NCBI GenBank assembly: GCA_963677395.2
Contig: OY781965.2
Location: 2,232,001-2,296,000, forward strand
Direction: 5' to 3'
Length of the DNA: 64,000 nucleotides
From: G963667975 sp963677395
Lineage (GTDB): Bacteria > Bacteroidota > Bacteroidia > Bacteroidales > G963667975
Under the pieces are notes generated by a model. It ran no database searches and was not told the origin of the DNA. It saw only the letters and a list, made by a program, of their open reading frames with translations. Of this stretch, positions 1 through 8,647 are shown piece after piece. A program made the translations under genes and the position numbers. Position 1 is the stretch's first letter. Every line of letters begins with the position of its first letter.

Positions 1-405
1 TATTCTGCTTTTTTAAGCAAACTTTCTGGTCATTATAATTCAATGACCATCATAACCTATCAGAATATTATCGGAATATTTTTATTTTTGCCTTTGTTTC
101 TAATGTTTGATTTGCACAAAATAGAACATGTTACATTTACCCGTGAGTTAATTTTATCTCTTTTACAGCTTTCCATATTTGCATCATCCATTGCATTTAT
201 GTTTTATATTTCGGTTGTAAAAGAACTGGGAACTTCCCGTTCGAACATCTTTACAAACCTGATTCCGGTGTTTACGGCTGTATTTTCTTTTTTTCTGCTG
301 AACGAAGAATTTACCCTCATTAAAGTAGCAGGGATGTTAGTGGTTTTAACCGGATTATTCATTAGCCAAAGAGCAGTCCGAAACGGTGAAGAATTAAGAG
401 GCTAA
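1..405 (+). CDS. EamA/DMT-family transporter, C-terminal part (cut by window edge)
   Basis: The reading frame is open from the first base of the window, so this is the 3' part (about 134 codons) of a gene that starts upstream; the ATG at 43 is internal. The protein has four hydrophobic stretches and the usual end of the second EamA repeat: a helix with a small-residue pattern, then FTAVFSFFLLNEEFT followed by a glycine-rich last helix (GMLVVLTGLFIS) and a short basic tail. Members of this drug/metabolite transporter family are inner-membrane exporters of small metabolites. The substrate cannot be told from this fragment. Confidence 0.8.
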   Translation, partial: YSAFLSKLSGHYNSMTIITYQNIIGIFLFLPLFLMFDLHKIEHVTFTRELILSLLQLSIFASSIAFMFYISVVKELGTSRSNIFTNLIPVFTAVFSFFLLNEEFTLIKVAGMLVVLTGLFISQRAVRNGEELRG

Positions 406-453
406 AAAATTACTAATCTATTGGTTGTTAGTTTATAAAAGATTGCAGATTGT

Positions 454-1266
454 TTATTTTACTGCCTTTCTGATACGAATGAGCTTTTCCATTAATTCAT
501 CCATTAAATGAAGGTGAAGCATATTTGCACCATCAGATTTTGCTTTTGCTGGTTCCGGGTGTGTTTCGATAAACAGTCCATCAGCACCGACTGCAATTGC
601 AGCTTTTGCAATTGTTTCAATCAGGTCGGGACGTCCTCCTGTAACTCCGCTGGATTGATTAGGTTGCTGTAATGAATGAGTTACATCCATTACCACCGGA
701 ACATTGTTTTGCTGCATTACCGGAATTCCACGAAAATCAACTACCAAATCCTGATAGCCAAAGGTTGTGCCTCGTTCGGTAAGCAGGATATTCTGATTAC
801 CCGTCTGACGAATTTTTTCAACAGCATGAACCATAGATTCCGGAGCAACAAACTGTCCTTTTTTTACATTTACATACTTTCCGGTTCTTCCGGCAGCAAG
901 CAATAAATCTGTCTGGCGACATAAAAATGCAGGAATCTGAAGCATGTCCACATATTCGGCAGCCAGAGCAGCTTCCAATGCTTCGTGAATATCGGTTACA
1001 ACCGGAATACCGTATTGTTTACGAATCTGAGCCAGGATATGTAAACCTTTTTCATCCCCAATTCCTGTAAACGAATCAAGTTTTGAACGGTTTGCTTTAC
1101 GGTACGATGCCTTAAATATAAACGGAATTTGATATTTTTGAGTGATTTTTATCAGTGTTTCAGCTATCTGAAAAGGCATTTCTTCATTTTCGATTACACA
1201 AGGACCCGCCAGTAAAAAGAAATTGTCAGGATTATGTTTCTGATTGTGAAATAATTCGTTTAGCAT
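454..1266 (-). CDS. kdsA: 3-deoxy-8-phosphooctulonate synthase (KDO-8-P synthase)
   Basis: This enzyme joins phosphoenolpyruvate and arabinose 5-phosphate to give Kdo-8-phosphate, the first dedicated step of the Kdo sugar of lipopolysaccharide, in the cytoplasm. The 270-residue length fits the family. Visible motifs are LLAGPCVIE (residues 18-26), the substrate-loop KANRS (about 57-61), LCRQTDLLLAAGRTGK, VNVKKGQF, LTERGTTFGY, and IETHPEP near the C-terminus. The Cys in AGPCVIE is the metal ligand of the metal-dependent class (Asn in the E. coli metal-free class), so a divalent-metal enzyme is inferred. It is convergent with the transporter upstream and appears to be a single-gene unit. Confidence 0.96.
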   Translation of the reverse strand: MLNELFHNQKHNPDNFFLLAGPCVIENEEMPFQIAETLIKITQKYQIPFIFKASYRKANRSKLDSFTGIGDEKGLHILAQIRKQYGIPVVTDIHEALEAALAAEYVDMLQIPAFLCRQTDLLLAAGRTGKYVNVKKGQFVAPESMVHAVEKIRQTGNQNILLTERGTTFGYQDLVVDFRGIPVMQQNNVPVVMDVTHSLQQPNQSSGVTGGRPDLIETIAKAAIAVGADGLFIETHPEPAKAKSDGANMLHLHLMDELMEKLIRIRKAVK

Positions 1267-1330
1267 AGAATGTTTATTTTTCGGTGTATAAAATTACACT
1301 TCCTGTGCTTACGGATTGCATTATTTTGTA

Positions 1331-1338
1331 TAGATTTG
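1331..1338 (+). promoter_or_regulatory. possible -7 promoter box
   Basis: TAGATTTG matches the Bacteroidota -7 consensus TAnnTTTG and lies 24 bases upstream of the ATG at 1363. No clear -33 TTG at the usual spacing is visible, so this is tentative. Confidence 0.35.
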
Positions 1339-1362
1339 GCATGAAATCTAAAAAAAGAGGCT

Positions 1363-1692
1363 ATGGAAGGAGCCCAACCTGCTTCAAAGAAAAAAGCTAA
1401 GCTCGCTAAAAAGAAAAAGATACGGTATCATAAATATACTTTTTCGGTTTCATCTAAAGAATGGAAACTCATTGAAAAGTTTTGTAAAAAACAACATCTT
1501 GCTCCCACGATGATGTTTAAAACAGCTATCCGTGATTTTATGCTGGCTCATGCCCGTTTAAATGATGACGATGTACTCGAAAACCAGTTGAATCTGTTTG
1601 AAGAGATGTTTCGAGCCGAAGAGCCCGAAGAAACTTTTTCCGAAGATAATACAGTACAGTCTGAAATTGTGTTCCACGAACCGGAAGAGTAA
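1363..1692 (+). CDS. small basic/acidic protein, unknown
   Basis: I do not recognise this 109-residue protein. The N-terminus is very rich in lysine (residues 9-22), which suggests nucleic-acid contact. A middle part (about 28-70) reads YTFSVSSKEWKLIEKFCKKQ followed by an amphipathic helix, a beta-strand/helix/helix order resembling small ribbon-helix-helix DNA-binding proteins. The tail (about 70-109) is strongly acidic. A ribbon-helix-helix function is inference only. A perfect bidirectional terminator overlaps its stop codon, so it is probably transcribed alone. Confidence 0.7.
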   Translation: MEGAQPASKKKAKLAKKKKIRYHKYTFSVSSKEWKLIEKFCKKQHLAPTMMFKTAIRDFMLAHARLNDDDVLENQLNLFEEMFRAEEPEETFSEDNTVQSEIVFHEPEE

Positions 1693-1725
1693 AAAATAGA
1701 CAGTAATTGTTCCTGTCTATTTTTT
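1691..1725. terminator. bidirectional intrinsic terminator
   Basis: A perfect 13-bp stem (1691-1703 with 1713-1725) with a 9-base loop has A-runs on one side and T-runs on the other, so it can act in both directions. It covers the stop codons of both convergent genes. Confidence 0.85.
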
Positions 1726-2739
1726 ATTGGCTACTGTTAAACAGCATAATTTAAATAAAATTCTTGAACCCACATTTGCATCCCATTCATTATTGCCGGG
1801 AGCTACTTCATTTAAATCGAACCCGATAATCTGCTTGCCTGACTTTGCTACTTTTCGTAGCAGATAGATGGCCTGATTGAAGCTTAACCCTCCGGGAACG
1901 GGTGTGCCGGTATTGGGGCAGTATTCCGGACTCAGCCCATCAATATCAAAGCTGATATAAACCTTTTCGGGGAGTGATGCAATAATATCATTGCAAAGTT
2001 CATCCCAGCAAGCACCTTCGAACAATTGTTCTGCCAGTTTTAGATCGTGAAACTGACGGATTCGTTTGTCGGATTGCGCTAATTGCATCTCTTCATTGCA
2101 AAAGTCACGAATGCCTACCTGCACGAGTTTGCTCACACTTTTTATTTTCAGGGCATTGTTCATGATGGAAGCGTGCGAAAACTCAAAACCTTCGTACGCA
2201 AAACGTAAATCGGCGTGTGCATCAATATGCAGAATGCCAAAATTATCGTGAAATTTACTCAATGCCTGTATATATCCGAGTGGTGTACTGTGATCACCTC
2301 CAACAAGTCCTATAATTTTGTCTTGTTTCAGTAATGCAAGTGTAGTTTCATACACTTTTTGGTTTAATGCTTTGCTTCCCTGGTTAACCTGTTCCAGATT
2401 ATTACGAACAATTTCCGGATTAGCGTGGCCGCTTTCCAGTTGCTCAATCACTACTCCGGCCAGTTTACGATAATAAGCATTTTCATGTTTGATGGATTCA
2501 TCAATGGGCAGTGTCGCAATTTTGTTGTTCCAGGCTTTTTCGAGGTCAAAATCAAAAAAGTCGAGCTGTACCGAAGCATCAATCATGGCTTCCGGACCGT
2601 TAGAAGTGCCCGGTTTATACGAAGTGGTAACATCCCAGGGAATGGAAACCAAAACAATATCAGCTTCTTCTGTTGTGTACGGAAATCCAAAATAATTACC
2701 GTTTTTCACAGCTGCCTCGTTCGAATTAAACTCTGCCAT
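1717..2739 (-). CDS. arginase-family ureohydrolase (agmatinase or formimidoylglutamase type)
   Basis: This is a 340-residue arginase-fold hydrolase, a binuclear manganese enzyme that splits a C-N bond of a guanidino or formimino substrate. All metal-ligand motifs are present: GGDHS (His), DAHADLR (Asp-x-His-x-Asp) and SFDIDGLSP (Asp-x-Asp). The N-terminal 60 residues (VSIPWDVTTSYKPGTSNGP) fit the family. Substrate is uncertain: agmatinase and formimidoylglutamase share these motifs. An imidazolonepropionase gene (hutI) lies about 52 kb away in this window, which makes a histidine-degradation role possible but not shown. Confidence 0.88.
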   Translation of the reverse strand: MAEFNSNEAAVKNGNYFGFPYTTEEADIVLVSIPWDVTTSYKPGTSNGPEAMIDASVQLDFFDFDLEKAWNNKIATLPIDESIKHENAYYRKLAGVVIEQLESGHANPEIVRNNLEQVNQGSKALNQKVYETTLALLKQDKIIGLVGGDHSTPLGYIQALSKFHDNFGILHIDAHADLRFAYEGFEFSHASIMNNALKIKSVSKLVQVGIRDFCNEEMQLAQSDKRIRQFHDLKLAEQLFEGACWDELCNDIIASLPEKVYISFDIDGLSPEYCPNTGTPVPGGLSFNQAIYLLRKVAKSGKQIIGFDLNEVAPGNNEWDANVGSRILFKLCCLTVANKK

Positions 2740-2769
2740 GTGTTTTCTTCCTTTTTTTGATTTTTGAAG

Positions 2770-2777
2770 CGAAATTA
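2770..2777 (-). promoter_or_regulatory. possible -7 promoter box of the ureohydrolase gene
   Basis: On the minus strand TAATTTCG is one base off the TAnnTTTG consensus and lies about 30 bases upstream of the start at 2739. Confidence 0.4.
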
Positions 2778-2834
2778 CGAAAAAACGGACTGTTTAAGAT
2801 TACTATTTTATAACAACATTAAACAACAACATGA

Positions 2835-5033
2835 TTAATCACCTAATTCCAGTTGGTTTTTAACCAGTTCATAATACTTTCCTTTTAGCTGTGTTAATTC
2901 AGTATGAGATCCCTGTTCTACAATTTTCCCTTTTTCCAGCACAATAATTTGGTCGGCATTTTTCACGGTACTTAGCCTGTGAGCTACAATTATTACGGTT
3001 TTTCCTTTAAAAAAGTCGTTTAGGTTTTCCATAATTGTGCGTTCATTGTTTGCATCGAGGGCATTGGTAGCTTCATCAAAAAAAAGGAATTCAGGGTTTT
3101 TATATACCGCCCTTGCAATAAGTAATCGTTGCTTTTGTCCCTGACTAATTCCACTTCCTTCCTGCCCGATTTTCGTGTTGTAAGAGAGAGGAAGAGATTC
3201 GATAAAATCCTGAATATTCGCAACTTTAACGGCATGGAGCAGCTTTTGATGATTAATATGGTCTTCCCCTACCGCAATGTTTTCTGCAATACTTTCCGAA
3301 AAGATGAACCCATCCTGCATTACGGCTCCGCAGATTTGTCGCCATGCTTTGCCGTTGAGATTTTTTAAACTTGTTTCCCCAATTTTAATTTCTCCTTCAA
3401 CGGGTGGATAAAAACCAAGCAAAAGCTTGACAAGAGTAGTTTTTCCACTTCCACTGGTTCCAACAATCGCTGTGATTTTTCCTTGTGGAATTACAAGATT
3501 CAGACTATCCAGCACCAAGGGAGATTGCGGGCTTCCGTACCTGAATTTCAGATTTTCAATGGTTATGGAATGTTTTTCAGGAATTTGAGTTAAGCGTTCG
3601 AATTCATCCGGTTCTTCTTCTTTTTGTTGATGAATTTCCCCTAAACGTTCAAGGCTGATTTTAGCATCCTGAAATGCTTGCATAAATCCGATCAATTGCT
3701 CAATAGGTGATGAAATCTGCCCAATGATATACTGAACGGACATCATCATTCCCAAGGTTAATTTGCCCTCGATAACTAACCGTGCAGAAAGGAATGTGAT
3801 CAGGATATTTGTAGTTTGCGAAAAAGCGAGAGATCCTACTTGTTGCCACTGCCCTAATGCAAGACCTTTTATGCTTATGCGAAACAAACGAGCCTGAATT
3901 CGTTCCCATTTCCAGCGTTTTTGTTTTTCGCAATTATTCAACTTTATTTCCTGCATTCCGGTTATAAGCTGAAACAGGTTGCTCTGGTTGTCAGATGCAG
4001 TTTGAAACCGTTTAAAATCCAGCTCACGTCTTCGTTTCATAAATGATAAAATCCAACTAATGTAAAGGAGATTACCTGCCAGAAAAACAAGAAGAATTGT
4101 AAGATTGTAATAGGCCAGAATTGCTCCAAAAATCACAAGGTTAACCAATGAAAACATGGTACTGAGCGATGATCCGGTAAGAAAAGACTCTATCCGGCTG
4201 TGATCGCCGATGCGTTGCATGATATCGCCTATTTTTTTTGAATCAAAAAATCCAACAGGTAATTTCATGAGTTTAATCAGGAAGTCAGATATTAGCGAAA
4301 TATTAATCCGGGTACTTATATGAAGCAGTATCCAGCTTCGGAGAAATTCTACAAATACACGACCTAGCATGAGCGTAAGTTGCGCAATGAGTACCAAGGT
4401 TACAAAGCTTAAGTTGCGGTTTGAAATTCCAGTATCAACAACGGCTTGTGTTAAAAAGGGAAAGATTAGTTGCAACAAGGTTCCCACGATCATACCCAGG
4501 ATAAGTTGGATAATATACCTGCGGTAGGGCGTAATGTAGCGGATAAAAAAACTCAGCTTCGTTTTGTCGTGAACTTCATCTTTGGTATTGTAAAAATCAG
4601 GGCTTGTTTCCAATGCAAGAGCTATGCCATCTTTATCATCATAATTCCGGGTGCTAATCCATGATTTTAGAAACTCATCTGTTGAGTAGATAACCAAGCC
4701 ATGCGCAGGATCTGCCACAAAAACACGTTCTTTTGTAATTTTATAAACTACTACAAAATGATTCTGATTCCAGTGAACAATGCAGGGCAGGGGAACATCT
4801 TCTTTTAATTGCTTAAATGTGATTTTAACACCAATTGTACGAAATCCGATGCTTTCAGCTGCATCGCTGATGCCTTGCAATGATACTCCTGTATTTGTAA
4901 TAAAACATCGGGTACGCAGAAATTGCAGGCTATAGTTTTTTCCATAGTATTTTGCAACCATGCGCAAGCAGGATGGTCCGCAATCCATCGCATCCAGTTG
5001 CTTGTAGAATGGAAATTTTTTGGATGACTTCAT
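2835..5033 (-). CDS. C39-peptidase-containing ABC exporter of the RiPP cluster
   Basis: This inner-membrane exporter cuts the leader after Gly-Gly and pumps out the mature peptide. An N-terminal C39 peptidase domain has the oxyanion Gln and catalytic Cys in KQLDAMDCGPSC, the His in NHFVVVYK and the Asp in VADPAHG. It is followed by a six-helix membrane domain (about residues 160-440) and an ATPase with Walker A GTSGSGKTT, signature ISQGQKQRLLIARA, Walker B FLFFDEAT and a switch His in IIVAHRLS. I chose the start at 5033, about 18 residues before the Cys as in close relatives. An in-frame ATG at 5093 would add 20 basic residues and run into an acetyltransferase remnant on the other strand. It is the last gene of the cluster, downstream of HlyD and the lipoprotein. 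Confidence 0.93.
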   Translation of the reverse strand: MKSSKKFPFYKQLDAMDCGPSCLRMVAKYYGKNYSLQFLRTRCFITNTGVSLQGISDAAESIGFRTIGVKITFKQLKEDVPLPCIVHWNQNHFVVVYKITKERVFVADPAHGLVIYSTDEFLKSWISTRNYDDKDGIALALETSPDFYNTKDEVHDKTKLSFFIRYITPYRRYIIQLILGMIVGTLLQLIFPFLTQAVVDTGISNRNLSFVTLVLIAQLTLMLGRVFVEFLRSWILLHISTRINISLISDFLIKLMKLPVGFFDSKKIGDIMQRIGDHSRIESFLTGSSLSTMFSLVNLVIFGAILAYYNLTILLVFLAGNLLYISWILSFMKRRRELDFKRFQTASDNQSNLFQLITGMQEIKLNNCEKQKRWKWERIQARLFRISIKGLALGQWQQVGSLAFSQTTNILITFLSARLVIEGKLTLGMMMSVQYIIGQISSPIEQLIGFMQAFQDAKISLERLGEIHQQKEEEPDEFERLTQIPEKHSITIENLKFRYGSPQSPLVLDSLNLVIPQGKITAIVGTSGSGKTTLVKLLLGFYPPVEGEIKIGETSLKNLNGKAWRQICGAVMQDGFIFSESIAENIAVGEDHINHQKLLHAVKVANIQDFIESLPLSYNTKIGQEGSGISQGQKQRLLIARAVYKNPEFLFFDEATNALDANNERTIMENLNDFFKGKTVIIVAHRLSTVKNADQIIVLEKGKIVEQGSHTELTQLKGKYYELVKNQLELGD

Positions 5034-5072
5034 AGATGTTATTTTAATTCTCGATCTTGTTTTGTTCTTTTT

Positions 5073-5249
5073 TTGGGGATAGTGTTTCAGCAAAACCCGG
5101 CATCGGCTCGTGTACTGGGAAAAGCCGGATATAAACGTGAAGCTACCCTCGAAAAATCAGTGGTTAAATCCGGCGTACTGATGGATGTCTGGATGTATGT
5201 GAAACTAAAAGAAAACAATCGATCATTGTTTCCTTTTGTAAATATCTAA
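5073..5249 (+). pseudogene. decayed GNAT acetyltransferase, C-terminal remnant
   Basis: On the plus strand, codons from 5091 read QNPASARVLGKAGYKREATL, then EKSVVKSGVLMDVWMYVKLK, and stop at 5247-5249. This is the characteristic end of RimJ/RimL-type GNAT N-acetyltransferases (Asn-x-x-Ser-x-x-Val-Leu-x-Lys-x-Gly, the acetyl-CoA-binding helix and last strands). No start codon or N-terminal domain exists upstream; that space is the 5' end of the oppositely oriented exporter. The fragment is therefore a remnant, perhaps left when the peptide cluster was inserted. Its stop overlaps the end of the lipoprotein gene by a few bases. Confidence 0.72.
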
Positions 5250-5989
5250 AAAAGAACTGTTTCAAGCTTAACTTTTGCCCTGCCATTTGGGGCAATGTAA
5301 GTAGAAATAAAAAAGGTTGTACGCAGGTTTGTGAATGCCAGTTTCTCGTTTTTTTCTGTTTTTGTTTTTATATAGTCTATCTTTTTCAGGATGTTGTTTT
5401 TGTAAGGAGAGTCGTTTAGCCGGCAAACAGATGAATAGCATTTGAAAAGATCAACAGATGTTACTTTTGTATATCCCGGTATTGTTAAAAAAAATCCTTC
5501 AACAAACAATGAGGCAACAATTTTATTTTCCGGATTAAACGTGTTGAGCATCGAATTTAGTTCATCTTCAAAGCTGCTTGTATCAGACTGACTTTGTAAA
5601 GTATCCGTACTTTGCATTCCCGGATATAAGTACTTGTCAAGCATAGATATAACATATCCTTTGGCATCATTAAAAACGTATAGCACTTTTTGTATTTTAT
5701 GTGTATCCGGGTTTTTATAACGATAGAGTTTAATATAGAGATCTTCGCTATTTCCGCTACATTTACACATACTCTGAAGGATATTGGACGTATAAGATTT
5801 ATAGTATTTGTTGTAGTCACCATCTTTAATACCCGGCGGTGCAATTGAAGGATGTTTTTTTGCAGCCTCATGCATAAGGATGTTGAATTCTTTGCGTTTA
5901 AGCCTGAAATCAATTTTCCCTTCGCTTTTGTTTTCAGAACAGGAAGCAAAAAAAACTATTGCAATGACAATTAAACAGGCATGTTTCAT
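5246..5989 (-). CDS. lipoprotein of the RiPP cluster, unknown function
   Basis: A 247-residue protein with a lipoprotein signal: short basic start, hydrophobic stretch and lipobox FFASC (Cys about residue 17), so it should be lipidated and exported. I recognise no domain; the mature part is mixed alpha/beta with several Tyr/Lys-rich segments and a conserved-looking CKCSG. It lies between the HlyD adaptor (28 bases upstream) and the C39 exporter in the same direction. A role in immunity or in the export complex is inferred only from position. Confidence 0.8.
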   Translation of the reverse strand: MKHACLIVIAIVFFASCSENKSEGKIDFRLKRKEFNILMHEAAKKHPSIAPPGIKDGDYNKYYKSYTSNILQSMCKCSGNSEDLYIKLYRYKNPDTHKIQKVLYVFNDAKGYVISMLDKYLYPGMQSTDTLQSQSDTSSFEDELNSMLNTFNPENKIVASLFVEGFFLTIPGYTKVTSVDLFKCYSSVCRLNDSPYKNNILKKIDYIKTKTEKNEKLAFTNLRTTFFISTYIAPNGRAKVKLETVLF

Positions 5990-6017
5990 AATACATTGTT
6001 TTTAGATTATATAAATA

Positions 6018-7328
6018 TTAATTATGAAATATATCTTTTAAAGGATTAAAGAATCGTTCAATAAGCCTCATTTCCTGAGTAATAATTTCAGCCTGACCAA
6101 TCATTCCGTTTTTAAGGGGAAGTTTTTTGTTATAGGTTGTTTTCAGGTCGGAGGGAAGTTTGATTTCTAATGTCCAGGCTTTATCCTCCGGAATTGGGGA
6201 AACGGAGGCAATTCTGCCTTCGATTACTCCATATTCTGTTGAAGGATAATCGTTGAGCTTTATCAATACTTTTTGGTTTGGTTTTACCTTGCCTGCTCCT
6301 TGTACCGGGAGTTGAATCCGTCCATAAATACGACTCTTTTGAACCGGAATTATTGTTACTACCTTGTCGTTTGCATTCACCTGTTGGTTTATGCTCCAGA
6401 ACTTTGTAAACATCACTTTGCCGGCAATAGGAGAATATATCAGGTACATTTGTTTCCAGTTTCGTAACTGATTACAGAGGTTTTCATAATTCTGACGAAT
6501 TGTAAGCAGGAACTGTTGCTCCTGCTCTTCTTTTTGAAGTTGCAAATCAATAATTTGTTGTTCAAGCTGAGCAAGCTGTATTTCGGTATTTGTAATACTT
6601 ATTTTTGATCCTTCCACTGAGTATTGTTTTTGAATAAACTGGCTTTGGGTGCGCTCATATTCCGATGCAGAGATAAGCCTTCCTGCATTTAAGGTTGAAT
6701 CACGTTTATATTCATTTTCAGATAGGGTTAAATCTTTAGCCATTAGTTTGTCCTGCTTACTTATCCGTCCGAAGTAGTTTCGGGTAAGGTAAAGTTGCCT
6801 GCGTAATGCACTGATTTTTTTATCAAGCAGAGCCAGTTGCCTTGCCCGGGTATAGTCAGAAAAGGTTTTATCGAATTGAGCCCAGACGGGTTGTAAATCT
6901 CCCAGTATAAGTTGTTTGTTTCTGACCAGAGATGTTGGAATCGTATTGAGCTTGTTTTGCTCGTAATATGGCTTTAGGCTGTCTAATGTTTCTTGTAGTT
7001 GAATAATATCGTTGTAATTGGCACTGTTTTCGAGCAGAAGGACTGGTTCATTCGCCTGAATAATATTTCCGGTATCTGTAAAAATCCGGATAATTTTACC
7101 TCCGGTTTTGGCGATGATGGTTACCGGCATATTTTGCTCGTAAAGATTTATCTCCGCACTGAGTTTATCGGGATATTTGATAAACCAGCATACACCCAGA
7201 ACCAAAAGCAGGATTCCCAGAAACAGCATAATCCCCCAGCGTAAAATATGCGGAGGAGCTTTGCCAAGCAACTCGTCAAGATTACCGGCTTCAACAATAT
7301 TTGGAGATTCTACTTCATTTAACGGCAT
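6018..7328 (-). CDS. HlyD-family periplasmic adaptor (membrane fusion protein)
   Basis: This adaptor should link the C39 ABC exporter to the outer membrane. The 436 residues show a cytoplasmic start, one membrane helix (about 33-52, FLGILLLVLGVCWFIKYP), a biotinyl-lipoyl half (TIIAKTGGKIIRIFTDTGN), a long helical hairpin with heptads (about 105-290, rich in Gln/Leu), the second lipoyl half (YSPIAGKVMF) and a beta-barrel (GRIQLPVQGAGKVKPNQKV). The order is typical of adaptors for peptide exporters. It starts 6 bases after the SPASM gene ends, so the two are likely co-translated. Confidence 0.92.
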   Translation of the reverse strand: MPLNEVESPNIVEAGNLDELLGKAPPHILRWGIMLFLGILLLVLGVCWFIKYPDKLSAEINLYEQNMPVTIIAKTGGKIIRIFTDTGNIIQANEPVLLLENSANYNDIIQLQETLDSLKPYYEQNKLNTIPTSLVRNKQLILGDLQPVWAQFDKTFSDYTRARQLALLDKKISALRRQLYLTRNYFGRISKQDKLMAKDLTLSENEYKRDSTLNAGRLISASEYERTQSQFIQKQYSVEGSKISITNTEIQLAQLEQQIIDLQLQKEEQEQQFLLTIRQNYENLCNQLRNWKQMYLIYSPIAGKVMFTKFWSINQQVNANDKVVTIIPVQKSRIYGRIQLPVQGAGKVKPNQKVLIKLNDYPSTEYGVIEGRIASVSPIPEDKAWTLEIKLPSDLKTTYNKKLPLKNGMIGQAEIITQEMRLIERFFNPLKDIFHN

Positions 7329-7334
7329 AGTTAG

Positions 7335-8459
7335 TTATTCCCCCCAGAGTATTTTGTTTAACTTATTTACTTTACGTTTATTAACCACGAAACCCTTTTC
7401 TTTCGTGTAAATACCGCATTCTTCCACGGGAACATAGCCTTCTTCGCCCTGCCATTTGGCTATGTAGGGGTTGTATGTGCATTTTGCAGGCTGAGAATAT
7501 ATATTATCGGGGTCTTTGATAAATGCACGGCAATCGGTGCACATGTGGCGGAATTCACAGTCTTTGCAAACATCAATCTGATCCTTACAGATAAACCATA
7601 AATCTTTAAACCCAGGTTTTTCCATCGCTTCTTTTAAAGTAGTGTCTTTAATATTTCCGTAGCTTTTTTTCATTGCCGGGCAATTCCTGATTTCACCATC
7701 TGCATCTATACAGATTTTGCGATTTAAACAAGTATTGTGTTTTTGCGATTCAATATAGTGGGGTTGGTTGGGTGTGAAAAAAGATGGATCACAAGATCCA
7801 CAAAGATGCACATCCGTGTAGGTAAAAGTTACATATTTTACGGTAGATAATCCGTGTAGATATTCTTCTGTTTTATCTAGCTCACTATTATAAAGTGTAA
7901 TATTACCCAAAAACTGATATTTAATAAAAAGATTTTCAAAGTTAATGCTTGATATGGATTTATTATAAGGAATAATAATATTTAGGCATCTAATTTCTTT
8001 ATTTTCAAGACTACATAGCAATTGAAGGAGTTGATCCATGCCAATATTACAGGTATATCGGATTTCAATATTTTCAATATTTTCAATATTGTATAATAAC
8101 TCTTTGTACACATTAAACTCGATAACTATATTATCCAGATTGTTATAATTTGTAAATTCGCTACTTATTGAAGTGAATCTTTTAGAATCGTTTTTGTGTT
8201 CGCTAAGAAACACGTACTCGTTATTAATTAAATATTTAAAATATCCGTCTAATATCTTCTTGTTGTGATTCTCATAAACAGAATAAATACTATCTAATTT
8301 TCGCCCTTTGTGTAATTTTACTAATCTGCTTAAATCTTTAGGGATTGTATTAAATGAACTTCTTTGCAAATCAGAAATAATGCTTCTGCAATAGCCATTA
8401 ATAAATACACAATGGCTTAGTAATATTAAATATTTGCTTTTATCTATATTCATTTGCAA
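7335..8459 (-). CDS. grasp-with-spasm SPASM-domain peptide maturase, no radical-SAM motif
   Basis: The C-terminal third is a SPASM domain: Cys-rich segments LCGSC, NTCLNRKICID, NCPAMK, then CKDCEFRHMCTDCRAF and a last Cys in PAKCTYNP, enough ligands for auxiliary Fe-S clusters. The N-terminal half (1-215) shows no CX3CX2C motif that would bind the catalytic radical-SAM cluster; only a few scattered Cys are seen. This fits the family partnered with ATP-grasp maturases in Bacteroidota. It may therefore act as a scaffold or recognition partner, or work by another chemistry. Hand counts show GC of 37-40% over 7741-7860 but 25% and 17% over the next two 60-base blocks, so composition changes inside the gene. 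The start overlaps the small upstream ORF by 10 bases. Confidence 0.85.
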   Translation of the reverse strand: MQMNIDKSKYLILLSHCVFINGYCRSIISDLQRSSFNTIPKDLSRLVKLHKGRKLDSIYSVYENHNKKILDGYFKYLINNEYVFLSEHKNDSKRFTSISSEFTNYNNLDNIVIEFNVYKELLYNIENIENIEIRYTCNIGMDQLLQLLCSLENKEIRCLNIIIPYNKSISSINFENLFIKYQFLGNITLYNSELDKTEEYLHGLSTVKYVTFTYTDVHLCGSCDPSFFTPNQPHYIESQKHNTCLNRKICIDADGEIRNCPAMKKSYGNIKDTTLKEAMEKPGFKDLWFICKDQIDVCKDCEFRHMCTDCRAFIKDPDNIYSQPAKCTYNPYIAKWQGEEGYVPVEECGIYTKEKGFVVNKRKVNKLNKILWGE

Positions 8460-8647
8460 TATACTCGTGTTATATGTTTAAAATAAACTAAAGCGGGATA
8501 TTTTAACTTGTTGTATTTTTCTAAATAAATCGTTTTGCTTATAACATATTGATTTTTAGAATTACCATAATCAGTAATTGATGTTTTATTATAATATACG
8601 GGGGTATAACTCTTAAATCCGGAGTTAACAATATCTTCAATTTCCAT
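8450..8647 (-). CDS. small overlapping ORF between the two maturases, unknown
   Basis: This short ORF (65 codons from the ATG at 8647; an in-frame ATG at 8659 is also possible) overlaps the end of the ATP-grasp gene and the start of the SPASM gene by about 10 bases each. That pattern suggests translational coupling and makes it more likely to be real than chance. The product is Tyr/Lys-rich, starts MEIEDIVNSGFKSYTPVYYN and has one Cys at the end (VYCK). No family is recognised. It could be a small accessory or substrate-binding protein of the maturation complex. Confidence 0.55.
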   Translation of the reverse strand: MEIEDIVNSGFKSYTPVYYNKTSITDYGNSKNQYVISKTIYLEKYNKLKYPALVYFKHITRVYCK

